DNA of 34,897 bases from Microvirga arabica. Its GTDB lineage: Bacteria > Pseudomonadota > Alphaproteobacteria > Rhizobiales > Beijerinckiaceae. The position numbers and the translations under genes were made by a program. The notes below the pieces were generated by a model. It was not told where the DNA came from, did no database searches, and saw nothing but the letters and a program-made list of their open reading frames with translations. The stretch's first letter is position 1. Every line of letters begins with the position of its first letter. Positions 7,650-15,738 of this stretch are shown here, in pieces. The DNA lies in NCBI RefSeq assembly GCF_016811235.1, contig NZ_JAFBID010000070.1:1-34897 (forward strand). Direction: 5' to 3'.

Positions 7650-7676
7650 GCAAAGGAGCCGCTGGGGCTCCTTTGC
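7650..7676. terminator. Hairpin terminator between tRNA-Asp and phoX
   Basis: GCAAAGGAGCC (7650-7660) pairs perfectly with GGCTCCTTTGC (7666-7676) around a 5-base loop. It lies between the rightward tRNA and the stop of the leftward PhoX gene, so it may stop both transcripts. T runs after the stem are poor on both sides. Confidence 0.65.
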
Positions 7677-7704
7677 CGTTGCTGCATGACGCTGCCGCGC
7701 GCCG

Positions 7705-9675
7705 TCAGGCGATCTTGCCGCCGCCCTGTTTCGTGATGACGAGCACGGAGGGGCGGGTGGGCATGCCATCCTTGAAATCCGGCCAGCGGGTGATCGGCTG
7801 CTCGAAGGTGGAGGTAGTTCCTTCTTCCGCCTCACCTGGATGCTGCACCGCCAGGAAAAGCGACTCATCATTGGGCGTGAAGAACGGGCCGCACAGCTCG
7901 CCGCCAACTGGCACCCGGAAGAAGTGCTTGGACGTGCCGCGCCGCTCGCCTTCGGTTTCGAGAGCCCAGAGGCCGTCCGCCCGGCCCGTCGCCTTGGCAT
8001 TGTTGCCGTCGGTGGAGATCCAGAGGCGGCCCTGGCTGTCGATGGCGCAGTTGTCGGGCATGCCGAACCAGCCGTTCTTGGTGGTCTCCGACGAGAAGGT
8101 CGCGCCGACGGCGGCCACGGAAGGATCGCCGCACTTCACGAGAACCTCCCAGGTGAAGGCGGTCGCCGCGTGGTTGTCGCCTTCCGGCATCATTTCGACG
8201 ATGTGGCCGAACGCGTTGTTGGCGCGCGGGTTGGCCGCATCCACCTGGTCTTCCTTACGGCGCGTGTTGTTCGTCAGCATGACGTAGACGCGGTTGGTCT
8301 GCGGATTGGCCTCGATATCCTCAGGCCGGTCCATCTTGGTGGCGCCGAGAAGGTCTGCCGCCCGGCGGGTCTCGATCAGCACGTCGGCCTGGCTCCGGAA
8401 GCCGTTGGCCTCGGTGAGCGGTCCCTGGCCATGCACCATCGGCAGCCAGGTGCCGGTGCCGTCCGGGTTGTACTTCGCTACGTAGAGAATGCCCTCATCG
8501 AGCAGGCCGAAGTTGGCGGCGCGGTTCTGCGGGTCAACCTTGCCGGCAGTGACGAACTTGTAGACGTAGTCGAAGCGTTCGTCGTCGCCGAGATAGACGA
8601 CATAGCGTCCGTCGCTGTTGGTGATGCCGGCAGCGCCTTCATGCTTGGTGCGGCCCAGCGCCGTGCGCTTCTTCGGCACGAAGTTCGGGTCGAAGGGGTC
8701 GATCTCGACCACCCAGCCGAAGCGGTTCGGCTCGTTAGGCTCCTTGGCGAGGTCGAAGCGGTCGTGGAACTTGCCCCAGGCATAGGCCGGGGTGCCGATG
8801 CCGTAGCGCTTGTAGTTCTTGGCCTCGGGATGGTCGTCGGAGAGCTTGCCCCAGAAATAGCCGTTGAAGTTCTCCTCGCAGCTCAGCCATGTGCCCCAGG
8901 GCGTCACGCCGCCGGCGCAGTTGTTGAGCATGCCGCGCACGCTGCGGCCGCTGGAATCGGCCGATGTCTTCATGCGGTCATGGCCGGCGGCCGGTCCTGT
9001 GATCTCCATGGGCGTGTCGGCCGTGATGCGGCGGTTATACTTCGAGTTCCTCACCACCTGCCACTTGCCATCCACGCGGCGGATCTCGACGACGGCGCCC
9101 CCATGGGCCGCGATCTCGATCGCCACCAGATCCGGGGTCATCTTGGAGAAGTTGGCGTCCTTGGAATCCTGCACGCCCACGCCCGGGAACATCAGTTCCT
9201 CGTTGGTGTATTCGTGATTAGCCACGAGCAGGCCGTGATCGGCGGAGCCGTTGATCGGGATAAAGCCGATAAAATCGGTGTTGTAGCCGAACTGGCGCGC
9301 CTGAGCGTCGGCGGTCTGCTTCATCGGGTCGAACTCGGGAGCATCAGGGAAGAGCGGATCGCCCCAGCGCAGGAGCACCTGAGCATCGTAGCCCTCGGCC
9401 ATATGATGGGTATGGTCGACGCCGGCCTCGATTTCCTTGAAGTCGAAGGAGATCGGGTTCGAGGCTTTCTTGGCCGGCTGCTCATTGGCCGCCAGAGCCC
9501 GATGGCCGACAGTCGCCGAGATGGCTGCGACGGCCAGCGAGCCCCGCAGGAGGTCGCGCCGGTTGAAGCGGGTCGCGATGATCTCACCCATGGTGAGGTT
9601 GTGCGTCGGATTCACCCCGACATCGCCTGAATCTTCCAGTTCGCTGGCTCGAAGGCGGCCCTTGTGCTCGTCCAT
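7705..9675 (-). CDS. phoX: PhoX-family alkaline phosphatase (DUF839), Tat-exported
   Basis: A 656-residue protein of the PhoX family, periplasmic Ca/Fe-dependent phosphatases that release phosphate from organic phosphate esters. A twin-arginine signal is visible at R39-R40 (NRRDLLRGS) followed by a hydrophobic run ending ALAANEQ, so export would be through Tat in folded form. Family signatures include NHEYTNEELMFPG and NNCAGGVTPWGTWLSCEENF; Cys253 in the latter corresponds to the cysteine near the metal cluster in PhoX. DGNNAKATGRADGLW and RVPVGGELCGPF are also family-like. The ATG at 9675 has GGAGAAG at good distance. A PHO-box-like repeat lies 47 bases upstream, which supports phosphate-starvation control. 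Some DUF839 proteins lack shown phosphatase activity, so substrate remains an inference. Confidence 0.9.
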   Translation of the reverse strand: MDEHKGRLRASELEDSGDVGVNPTHNLTMGEIIATRFNRRDLLRGSLAVAAISATVGHRALAANEQPAKKASNPISFDFKEIEAGVDHTHHMAEGYDAQVLLRWGDPLFPDAPEFDPMKQTADAQARQFGYNTDFIGFIPINGSADHGLLVANHEYTNEELMFPGVGVQDSKDANFSKMTPDLVAIEIAAHGGAVVEIRRVDGKWQVVRNSKYNRRITADTPMEITGPAAGHDRMKTSADSSGRSVRGMLNNCAGGVTPWGTWLSCEENFNGYFWGKLSDDHPEAKNYKRYGIGTPAYAWGKFHDRFDLAKEPNEPNRFGWVVEIDPFDPNFVPKKRTALGRTKHEGAAGITNSDGRYVVYLGDDERFDYVYKFVTAGKVDPQNRAANFGLLDEGILYVAKYNPDGTGTWLPMVHGQGPLTEANGFRSQADVLIETRRAADLLGATKMDRPEDIEANPQTNRVYVMLTNNTRRKEDQVDAANPRANNAFGHIVEMMPEGDNHAATAFTWEVLVKCGDPSVAAVGATFSSETTKNGWFGMPDNCAIDSQGRLWISTDGNNAKATGRADGLWALETEGERRGTSKHFFRVPVGGELCGPFFTPNDESLFLAVQHPGEAEEGTTSTFEQPITRWPDFKDGMPTRPSVLVITKQGGGKIA

Positions 9676-9721
9676 ATCGGCTTCTCCGTCTTATGTGACG
9701 ATCACGCCTTAGAACCATTCT

Positions 9722-9739
9722 ATGTAAGCTACGTGACAG
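9722..9739 (-). promoter_or_regulatory. Candidate PHO box (PhoB site) upstream of phoX
   Basis: On the minus strand CTGTCAC (9733-9739), four bases, then CTTACAT (9722-9728). The PhoB box is two CTGTCAT repeats separated by four bases; the matches are 6/7 and 5/7 with exact spacing. It lies 47 bases before the phoX ATG, with TAAGGC about ten bases further as a possible -10. Location, spacing and target gene all agree. Confidence 0.6.
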
Positions 9740-9798
9740 TTCCGCAAGGCGAGGCGCCGGAGCGCGACAACCGGCACGGGATCCTGTATGGTCCCGGC

Positions 9799-10056
9799 AT
9801 GAGCAACGAAACTACTGAAATCCGCGAACAGCTGTCCGACCAATGGCAGAAGGTGGCCATCGACCTGATCCGCAAGGGGCTTCCCGCCGAAACGGTCTTC
9901 GAGACCCTTCTGACCGTCGGATTGGCCGGTCAGGTTGAACTGCACGGCAAGCACTTCATGGCCGGCAAGCTTGTGGCCATTGCCGAGCAGCTCTCCGAAC
10001 AGGTCAGGCGCGAGAAGGAGGCTCTCCAGGAAGCCTCCACGGCCACGAAGAACTAG
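9799..10056 (+). CDS. Small helical protein of unknown function
   Basis: An 85-residue, mostly alpha-helical, soluble protein starting MSNETTEIREQLSDQWQKV. It is divergent from phoX with 123 bases between starts. The longer in-frame reading from 9664 would run through the phoX promoter region, so ATG 9799 is preferred, although no good Shine-Dalgarno is seen. The C-terminal half (AIAEQLSEQVRREKEALQEAS) could be a short coiled coil. No family was recognised. An intrinsic terminator follows. Confidence 0.6.
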   Translation: MSNETTEIREQLSDQWQKVAIDLIRKGLPAETVFETLLTVGLAGQVELHGKHFMAGKLVAIAEQLSEQVRREKEALQEASTATKN

Positions 10057-10145
10057 CATCCTGTGTTCCTGGCGGCCTTGTTCATCATAGACGTTTTTCC
10101 ATTGCAACGTCTGGGGCAATTGCCGCGTTAGCTCGGCGAACCCTT

Positions 10146-10165
10146 GAAGCGGCTCAGGCCGCTTC
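10146..10165 (+). terminator. Short intrinsic terminator
   Basis: GAAGCGGC (10146-10153) pairs with GCCGCTTC (10158-10165) around TCAG, followed by TTA. It lies 90 bases after the stop at 10056 and 33 bases before the next gene's start. Confidence 0.5.
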
Positions 10166-10198
10166 TTACGCCCAACAACCACAATGGGGTGGTGCCTC

Positions 10199-10630
10199 AT
10201 GCAGCAGGCGCTCGACAGCAATACCCTGGACCGACTGATCGCCCTGGGACGCCAGCAGGGACAACTGACGACCCTGGATCTGGAGACCAATCTGCCGATC
10301 CATTCCATGAGCGCGGAAGACATCGCCCTGATTGTGGTTCATCTCGAGGAGGCCGGTGTTCCGGTCGAGCTGGACGACAGCCTGATGGCTCCCCATCCGC
10401 AGCCGGCCGCATCTCCAATGAGGAGCGCCGAGATCATCCCGTTCCCGGATCGCGCCGCCGCCAGTCGAATGAAAAAGCGGACTGCCCCCCTCCAGAAGGC
10501 AGCTGCCCTCCAGGCACCAGAGCCCGCCTTCGTCCAGCAGGAGAAGCGAGCAGCCCATTGGGCGGTGGCCATAGGGGGTCTTCTCGTCCTGGCGCTGATG
10601 GTCGGCGCTCTTGTGTTCTTCGGCATCTGA
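10199..10630 (+). CDS. Membrane-anchored protein with sigma-70 region 1.1-like domain
   Basis: A 143-residue protein. Residues about 8-60 (NTLDRLIALGRQQGQLTTLDL through SAEDIALIVVHLEEAGVPVELDD) follow the helical pattern of RpoD region 1.1: LIxLGxxxGxLTxxDL, then (S)xEDIxxxxxxLxxxGIxVxE. The middle (about 61-118) is Pro/Ala-rich and basic, with IIPFPDRAAASR. Residues about 121-141 are one hydrophobic helix at the C-terminus, making this a tail-anchored protein with the 1.1-like domain in the cytoplasm. No other sigma region is present, so it is not a sigma factor. ATG 10199 is preferred over ATG 10184 because GGGGTGG precedes it. Its role is unknown. Confidence 0.7.
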   Translation: MQQALDSNTLDRLIALGRQQGQLTTLDLETNLPIHSMSAEDIALIVVHLEEAGVPVELDDSLMAPHPQPAASPMRSAEIIPFPDRAAASRMKKRTAPLQKAAALQAPEPAFVQQEKRAAHWAVAIGGLLVLALMVGALVFFGI

Positions 10631-10651
10631 CAAGCCCTGAAAGGCCGAGCG

Positions 10652-11869
10652 CTAGAGTTCGGCCTCTGCCTGTCCAATAACGGGCAGCGGCTTGACGGCC
10701 GGCCCGGTAAACTGCGTCACGCTCAGCTCATGCTGATTGCGGGAGGCAAAGCCCAGATCCAGAAACGCCGTGCGGGGATCGAACAGGGCTCTGACCGCCG
10801 CCTTTTCATCATACCCCAAGATCGGTTCCGGCGCTGGTAAGCTAGCCGTAACCGGGAGGTTCTCCGAGACCGCATATGATACTTGGTCGGGCAGGGCGGC
10901 ACTGGCGAGCCTGATCTCCTTCGGACGCTGCGGCGGCAGAGGAGCAGGCGTCATCGGGGTGGCCATGCTCTCAGGATCGGCGGAAGCCACCAGGGTAACC
11001 GGGCTCTCCTGGGATTGCGCGGGCTGCGGTGCCGGCTGAGCATCCTTCCGCCCGAAGAGATTGGCCAGAACATTGCCGATCGACGGACCGCCGCCAGCCG
11101 AGGCTTGCGTTGCCAGGGCGCTGTTCCGCGCCAAGACCTCGGCCTTCGCCATTTCATAGCCAGGCAGCGGCTTGCCGTTCGAGGGCAGGTGCAGCGTCTT
11201 CCCGTCCGGGAACAGCTGCACGAGCTGCTGCTGGGTCATGCGCGGCCAGGCGCGCACATTGCCCGTATCCACATGAACGAAGGCGGAGGAGGGGTAATAA
11301 CCCACGCCGCCATACTGCATCTTCATGGCAATCGCCCGCAGGCGGCCGGTGTCCACGTCCGGCAGGCGGATGTCCATGGCCTTGCCGAGCATGTGCTGGC
11401 TGTGCTCCGCCACGCCGCTGGATCTGCGGCGCAGGGCACCGTTGGTTTCCGGCGAGCGGTAGGCGGAGATGATGTTGATGGGCTGCGACGATCCGGATTC
11501 CCGGTAGACCTCCCAGAGGATGTCGAAGAGGCGCGAATCCATCTGGGCAGGCTTGTCGACCCGCCAGTCCCGCAGGAACCAGTTGAGCTGGCTCAGGGCG
11601 CCCTCGTCGATCCGACCGTTGCGGCGGAACGTGACGGTCAGGCTTTCCCTGGTATGGGTATGAAAGAAGCTGAGCGTGCGCGTTTCGCCGAACGCAGCCG
11701 CCCCCTGCATCGGAGCCAAGCAAAGTGTCAGGAGGGTAGAGGCTGCGGCCGAGAGGCCAATGATGGAACGAAGGGCTCTCTCTCCACCGGACAGGCGGCC
11801 GCTCTGCGGCACGGAGGCCGCCTCCCATCCGCCAGCCGATCGTTTGGATCGGGCGAAGATTCCCGCCAT
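10652..11869 (-). CDS. DUF882 (YcbK-like, peptidase M15-related) cell-wall protein
   Basis: A 405-residue exported protein. After a basic N-terminus, a hydrophobic segment near residues 36-60 ending GAAAFG acts as signal or anchor. Residues about 62-215 form the DUF882/M15A domain: ISAYRSPETN, then HSQHMLGKAMDIRLPD and FVHVDTGNVR. These supply the His/Asp/His zinc-site pattern of D,D-carboxypeptidase-like enzymes acting on peptidoglycan peptides. The C-terminal 150 residues are Pro/Ala-rich and probably disordered. It lies directly downstream of the L,D-transpeptidase gene on the same strand, an arrangement reminiscent of ycbB-ycbK in E. coli. A terminator-like hairpin separates the two. The start lacks a strong Shine-Dalgarno. 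Confidence 0.82.
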   Translation of the reverse strand: MAGIFARSKRSAGGWEAASVPQSGRLSGGERALRSIIGLSAAASTLLTLCLAPMQGAAAFGETRTLSFFHTHTRESLTVTFRRNGRIDEGALSQLNWFLRDWRVDKPAQMDSRLFDILWEVYRESGSSQPINIISAYRSPETNGALRRRSSGVAEHSQHMLGKAMDIRLPDVDTGRLRAIAMKMQYGGVGYYPSSAFVHVDTGNVRAWPRMTQQQLVQLFPDGKTLHLPSNGKPLPGYEMAKAEVLARNSALATQASAGGGPSIGNVLANLFGRKDAQPAPQPAQSQESPVTLVASADPESMATPMTPAPLPPQRPKEIRLASAALPDQVSYAVSENLPVTASLPAPEPILGYDEKAAVRALFDPRTAFLDLGFASRNQHELSVTQFTGPAVKPLPVIGQAEAEL

Positions 11870-11921
11870 GGTTCGTAAGTTCCCGCGTCCCTGAGCGACG
11901 TGTGATTGTTAACCATGGCAA

Positions 11922-11946
11922 AAATAGGCACGAACCGTGCCTATTT
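11922..11946 (-). terminator. Terminator or attenuator after the L,D-transpeptidase gene
   Basis: AAATAGGCACG (11922-11932) and CGTGCCTATTT (11936-11946) form a perfect 11-bp stem with a 3-base loop. On the minus strand it ends in a run of five T. It sits 9 bases after the ldt stop and 53 bases before the DUF882 start, so it should partly or wholly uncouple the two genes. Confidence 0.8.
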
Positions 11947-11954
11947 GCTTAATC

Positions 11955-12662
11955 CTAGGAGCGTGCGGCAGTCTGATCGCGCTTGCCTCGACCGGATGGC
12001 GCGTTCAGAACGACGACCTTCGTGCCTGTTGGCGTGTGATTGTAGAGGTCGATCGCGTCCTGATTGATCATGCGGATGCACCCGGACGAGACATTGGTGC
12101 CGATGGTCCATGGCTCGAAGGTGCCGTGGATGCGGTAAAGCGTATCCTTGTTGCCCTGCCAGAGGTAGAGGGCGCGGGCGCCTAACGGATTTCCCGGACC
12201 GCCGGGCATGCCAAGTCCACCCGGCAGTTCGCCCATTTGCTCCATGAGATCGGGTTCACGGGCGAACATCTCCTTCGGTGGATACCAGTCGGGCCACTCC
12301 TGCTTGTTCTTGATGGTGGCGGCACCCGACCAGCCGAAACCCGACCGGCCGACGCCGACGCCATAACGCACGGCCATCCCATCACGCATGACGAGGTACA
12401 GATAACGGCTCTGGGGATCGACCACGATGGTGCCTGGAGCCTCCGTGGTGTCGTACTGCACCACACGCCGGAGAAAGGCCGGATTGATCCGCGAGAGCTC
12501 GATGCCAGGAATGGGGTAGAGATCATCGTCGACGGGCCCGTACATGCGCTGATAAGCGGACATATCGCGCAGCGACTGGGCGAAGGTGCTGCTGGACGGC
12601 AGGGTGGCTCCTGCGGCAGCGGCTGACGCTCCAAGCAGGAAGGTTCGGCGGCTGAGGTCCAT
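11955..12662 (-). CDS. L,D-transpeptidase (YkuD domain), exported
   Basis: A 235-residue periplasmic enzyme predicted to make 3-3 crosslinks in peptidoglycan or attach proteins to it. The N-terminal RRTFLLGASAAAA followed by STFAQS is a signal peptide, possibly Tat type. The YkuD catalytic block is complete: H179-G (YRIHGTFEPW), then S193-G-C195-I-R197 (SSGCIRM) with nucleophile Cys195. The ATG at 12662 has GGGGAGAG upstream and opens directly with the signal; the in-frame ATG at 12773 was rejected for that reason. Next on the strand is the DUF882 gene. Confidence 0.92.
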   Translation of the reverse strand: MDLSRRTFLLGASAAAAGATLPSSSTFAQSLRDMSAYQRMYGPVDDDLYPIPGIELSRINPAFLRRVVQYDTTEAPGTIVVDPQSRYLYLVMRDGMAVRYGVGVGRSGFGWSGAATIKNKQEWPDWYPPKEMFAREPDLMEQMGELPGGLGMPGGPGNPLGARALYLWQGNKDTLYRIHGTFEPWTIGTNVSSGCIRMINQDAIDLYNHTPTGTKVVVLNAPSGRGKRDQTAARS

Positions 12663-12806
12663 GATGCTCTCCCCGGTGTTCTTTAACTCGACAATAAGAA
12701 GACGCGGGACCACGCATGCCGGTTTCATGCTAGCTGCTATGCTTTGTGGGCAGAACAAAGCCTGGCCGTTCACGTTTGAGCGGGTGCAGGGCAGGGGCGA
12801 AGCGAT

Positions 12807-13268
12807 ATGACGATCGAAAATCTCTCGTGGTCATGGCTGGCCGGCAGCGCCGTGCTCGGCATCCTGCTGGTGCTCGTTCTCTTCCTGACCCGGAAGCCGC
12901 GCTACCGCCGCGCTGCGGTCATGACGGAGAACGAGCGGGAGTTTTACGGTCGCCTTCTCGCCGCATGTCCGGACTGCCAGATCTGGCCTCAGGTTCCGAT
13001 CCTCGCGCTAGTTCGGCCCGATGCGAAGGAGGGCAGCCGTGCCTTCTGGATGGCGTTCAAGCGAATTTCCAACACCCGCGTCGACTGGGTTGTCGTCCGG
13101 GACATGGAGGTGCTGGCGGTGGTCGAGCTGGACGACCGTTCTCACGATGCCCGCAAGGATGCGCAACGTGACAGGATCCTGAAATCCTGCGGCTACCGCG
13201 TCGTCCGGTTCAATTCCAGCCGCAGGCCCGACCCGCGCCAGATCCATGAGGCGATTTTCACTGATTGA
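12807..13268 (+). CDS. DUF2726 protein with N-terminal membrane anchor (PD-(D/E)XK-like)
   Basis: A 153-residue protein. Residues about 8-28 form one transmembrane helix, then a basic RKPRYRR stop-transfer stretch, leaving the rest cytoplasmic. The soluble part matches DUF2726: ENEREFYGRLLAAC, then RVDWVVVRDMEVLAVVELDD and DRILKSCGYRVVRFNSS. Asp93 and the E107-L-D109 segment resemble the acidic residues of a PD-(D/E)XK nuclease core, and the C-terminal part resembles Vsr-type folds. Nuclease activity is an inference. It is convergent with the MBL-fold gene, with only two bases between stops. Confidence 0.8.
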   Translation: MTIENLSWSWLAGSAVLGILLVLVLFLTRKPRYRRAAVMTENEREFYGRLLAACPDCQIWPQVPILALVRPDAKEGSRAFWMAFKRISNTRVDWVVVRDMEVLAVVELDDRSHDARKDAQRDRILKSCGYRVVRFNSSRRPDPRQIHEAIFTD

Positions 13269-13270
13269 AG

Positions 13271-14281
13271 TCAGGCAGAAATTGCCTTCCGGTCTGCCGC
13301 TCCGAAGCTCGCATAGAGCTCATCCCGCAGAACATCAGGCTCCGACAGGTAGCGGGCCGAATGATGGAACGGCGTGACATGCCGGACGCCAGCCTCACGG
13401 GCGAGAGCGCCGGCGGCCCAGGCGGTCAGGTGCCGCGATGCCACTGCGAGCGGGCGGTCGCATTCCAGAAACACGGCCTCGATGAAGAGCTGATCGGCTT
13501 TGTCGGCAAGCCGCAGGATCTTGGCCCAGTTGTTCGCATGGGGAGCAGCATCTGTCACATAGGCGACCACCTGTCCGGGAGCCACCCGCAGGGCCCGGTG
13601 CTTGAGATCCCCGAGAGGAATGGATCCGCCGCCCGGCAGACTGACGATGTTGTCATCCGGCAGACCCAGTCGGACGGCGCGCTTGGCCTCGTTCAGCCAC
13701 GGGCCGGGTGCAAGATCCATCTCGGCCAGCACGCCGCGCCAGACATTCACCTGCAGCACCTCCCGCAGGGCGAAGGCGAGCGACGGGATGCCATGGTCGA
13801 GCGCGACAGCTTCGATCCTGAACTCGTCTTCCATCCAGGCGATACCGTCCGGAAAATCGGGCGGCGCAACATTGCGTCGGGCGAAGGCTTCACGGGCATG
13901 GAACTCAGCAGCCCCGGTCAGGCGAGAGCCGTTGTAATCCATCGCGCAGAGGCAGAAATCGACCGAGTTCTCGTCGAGCAGATTCCAGGTGAAGCTTCGG
14001 ATGCGATGTTCGATCTGAGCAATGAAGCCCGGCGGGCCGATGAGGGTCAGCGGGTGAGGGCGGTGAAGGCAGAGACGGAACAGCCGGTCGAAGCCGGCGA
14101 TGTGGTCCACATGCATATGAGAGATGAAGACTTGGCTCACCCGCAGCAATTCGCGGGATGAGAGTGGGCTGACGTCGCCAAGATCGAACAGGATGGCGCG
14201 GCGGCCATAGCGGAAGTCGAGGTAAAGGCCCGGATCGCTGAAGGGATCGTTCACAAGGCGGGGTTGAACAAGCCAACTCAT
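13271..14281 (-). CDS. Metallo-beta-lactamase-fold hydrolase, RNase Z-like
   Basis: A 336-residue MBL-fold protein, in length and layout close to the RNase Z/elaC group, which process tRNA 3' ends. The zinc motif is SHMHVDHIAGFDRL, preceded by ILFDLGD (beta-strand Asp). Further along are ALDHGIPSLAF and, near the end, VTPFHHSARYL, typical of RNase Z-like proteins. The start is placed at ATG 14281 (MSWLVQPRLVNDPF), because the first strands of the fold begin there; the upstream in-frame ATG at 14353 overlaps the neighbour's promoter side. Whether tRNA is the real substrate cannot be told; related Rhizobiales proteins are annotated only as MBL-fold hydrolases. Confidence 0.78.
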   Translation of the reverse strand: MSWLVQPRLVNDPFSDPGLYLDFRYGRRAILFDLGDVSPLSSRELLRVSQVFISHMHVDHIAGFDRLFRLCLHRPHPLTLIGPPGFIAQIEHRIRSFTWNLLDENSVDFCLCAMDYNGSRLTGAAEFHAREAFARRNVAPPDFPDGIAWMEDEFRIEAVALDHGIPSLAFALREVLQVNVWRGVLAEMDLAPGPWLNEAKRAVRLGLPDDNIVSLPGGGSIPLGDLKHRALRVAPGQVVAYVTDAAPHANNWAKILRLADKADQLFIEAVFLECDRPLAVASRHLTAWAAGALAREAGVRHVTPFHHSARYLSEPDVLRDELYASFGAADRKAISA

Positions 14282-14321
14282 GCCGGGCCAACGGCGCGAA
14301 TCCTGGAGTGTTCCCGCCTCG

Positions 14322-14810
14322 TCAGGCTTCGCGGCTCCCGATGTAGCGTGCATAGGTCCGCTGTCCGGAGGGACCGAACAGGACCACCTCGTAGGTGTCG
14401 GGCTCCACGCCCTCGACCTCCATGCCGGGTGATCCGACCGGCATGCCGGGAACGGCCAGACCCTTGCCCTCAGGCTTCTCGGCCAGCAGCCGCTTGATTG
14501 CGGCAGGCGGAACGTGGCCCTCGATCACATAGCCGCCGATTTCCGCCGTATGGCAGGAGGCCAGCGCCTCGGGCACGCCGAGACGCGCTTTCAGGCGGTT
14601 CACCTCAGAGGATTCGAGAACCTCGACGTTGAAACCTGCCGCCCGCACATCCTTGACCCACCCGGTGCAGCAGCCGCAGTTCGGGTCCTTGGTCACCACC
14701 ATCTTCGGCAGGGTCTCAATGGCCAAAGAAGCCCGTGACGCCGTGATCAGGCCAGACGCGGCAAAGCCTGCAAGCAGTGCCCGTCGGCTGATCGGCAGGG
14801 TCGAACTCAT
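14322..14810 (-). CDS. DUF411 metal-binding protein, Tat-type signal
   Basis: A 162-residue exported protein. The N-terminus SRRALLAGFAASGL is a twin-arginine-like signal. The mature protein matches DUF411: VVTKDPNCGCCTGWVKDVRAAGFNV, with a CxCC thiol group in a thioredoxin-like N-terminal strand. A later conserved SCHTAEIGGYVIEGHVP adds one more Cys and two His that could complete a copper site. Proteins of this family sit in copper-resistance clusters, as here. It is the last gene of the leftward metal cluster, with AGGAGGAG before the ATG. Confidence 0.88.
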   Translation of the reverse strand: MSSTLPISRRALLAGFAASGLITASRASLAIETLPKMVVTKDPNCGCCTGWVKDVRAAGFNVEVLESSEVNRLKARLGVPEALASCHTAEIGGYVIEGHVPPAAIKRLLAEKPEGKGLAVPGMPVGSPGMEVEGVEPDTYEVVLFGPSGQRTYARYIGSREA

Positions 14811-14900
14811 GAAAGTCTCCTCCTGTGCGTCGGCCCGGATACCCGGACCGACGAAGCTTGAACCCTGCCATATCAGCAGGGCTTTCGAACCTTCGGGGTG

Positions 14901-15200
14901 TTAGCCCTCATCGTCCTCATCGGGATCGGTCACATCGACCAGGAACATGATGTAAGGGCCTTCCTCCTCATCATCATCCTCTTCGTCCTCGTCGAAATCG
15001 GCTCCCTCGAACTCGGCCTTTTCTTCCTCGGTCGCCGGTCTGACGTTCAGGCTGGCAAAGCCGTCCCAGAGGGGAGCGCCCTCACTCTCGAGGACCTTGA
15101 GATCGTCCTTGAATTCCTCGCTCATGAGGAGTTCGCGGGCTTCTTCCTCATTGGCATTGGTGATGGCAACAGGCTTGTCGCTGATCGTAAGCGTGAACAT
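14901..15200 (-). CDS. Small highly acidic protein of unknown function
   Basis: A 99-residue cytoplasmic protein with no signal peptide. The first half (LTISDKPVAITNANEEEARELLMSEEFKDDLKVL) looks folded. The second half has a run of about 17 Asp/Glu residues and ends in another acidic stretch. It has a good Shine-Dalgarno (AAGGAAG). Its position between DUF305 and DUF411 genes puts it in the metal cluster, but the gaps of 125 and 90 bases leave room for independent expression. An acidic metal buffer is conceivable; no family was recognised. Confidence 0.65.
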   Translation of the reverse strand: MFTLTISDKPVAITNANEEEARELLMSEEFKDDLKVLESEGAPLWDGFASLNVRPATEEEKAEFEGADFDEDEEDDDEEEGPYIMFLVDVTDPDEDDEG

Positions 15201-15325
15201 CGTTCTTCCTTTCCATTCGCCCGCAGGGGATATCCACTAACGCTTCACCCGCCTGTTCGTGGCAGCATCCTGATACAGAGGTCAGGGAGAAAAGCCATCG
15301 CCTGCCAGGCTTGATCTGGGCGTAA

Positions 15326-15709
15326 CTACTGAACCCCTTTGTTTTTGAGCCAAGCCTGCATCTCGGCGATCTCGCGCTCCTGCTCGCGGATGACATCCTG
15401 GGCCCACCTTCGGACCTGTTCGTCCTTCGCATGCTGAAGAGCCACCTTCGCCATGTCGATGGCGCCCTGGTGATGGGGAATCATGCCGCGCACAAAGTCG
15501 ATATCGGCATTGCCGCTGAAGGCAATGTCCATGTTCTTGTGCATTGTTTCATTCGCCCGCTTATAGCCTTGGGTTGCGGACGTATCAGGCGAACCTGCCG
15601 TCTGCGCGGGAGTGGAGTGGCCGGAATGGCCGCCATGGGTACCCTGAGCAGCTGCAAGGGTGGGCAGGACTGCGATGGCCGTGGCCAGAGCAATGATGCG
15701 ATATTTCAT
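15326..15709 (-). CDS. DUF305 (CopM-like) periplasmic protein
   Basis: A 127-residue protein with a clear signal peptide (ATAIAVLPTLAAAQG). The mature part starts with a His-rich THGGHSGHS linker. It then forms the DUF305 ferritin-like helical bundle, with the signature DIDFVRGMIPHHQGAIDMAKVAL and a C-terminal helix VIREQEREIAEMQAWL. CopM of Synechocystis, the studied member, binds periplasmic copper. The ATG has AGGAG at proper distance. It is third in the leftward cluster, 29 bases after the DUF4396 stop. Confidence 0.9.
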   Translation of the reverse strand: MKYRIIALATAIAVLPTLAAAQGTHGGHSGHSTPAQTAGSPDTSATQGYKRANETMHKNMDIAFSGNADIDFVRGMIPHHQGAIDMAKVALQHAKDEQVRRWAQDVIREQEREIAEMQAWLKNKGVQ

Positions 15710-15738
15710 GATGGTTCTCCTGACAATGAGTTCATGAT

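Noticed and set aside
7479..7676. tRNA-Asp 3' end as an integration site for a mobile element
   Set aside because: No integrase gene and no repeat of the tRNA 3' end were seen downstream; the following genes are phoX and other chromosomal genes.
7840..9630. 596-aa open frame antisense to phoX
   Set aside because: The PhoX frame has a Tat signal, family motifs, Shine-Dalgarno and PHO box. The antisense frame has no recognisable domain.
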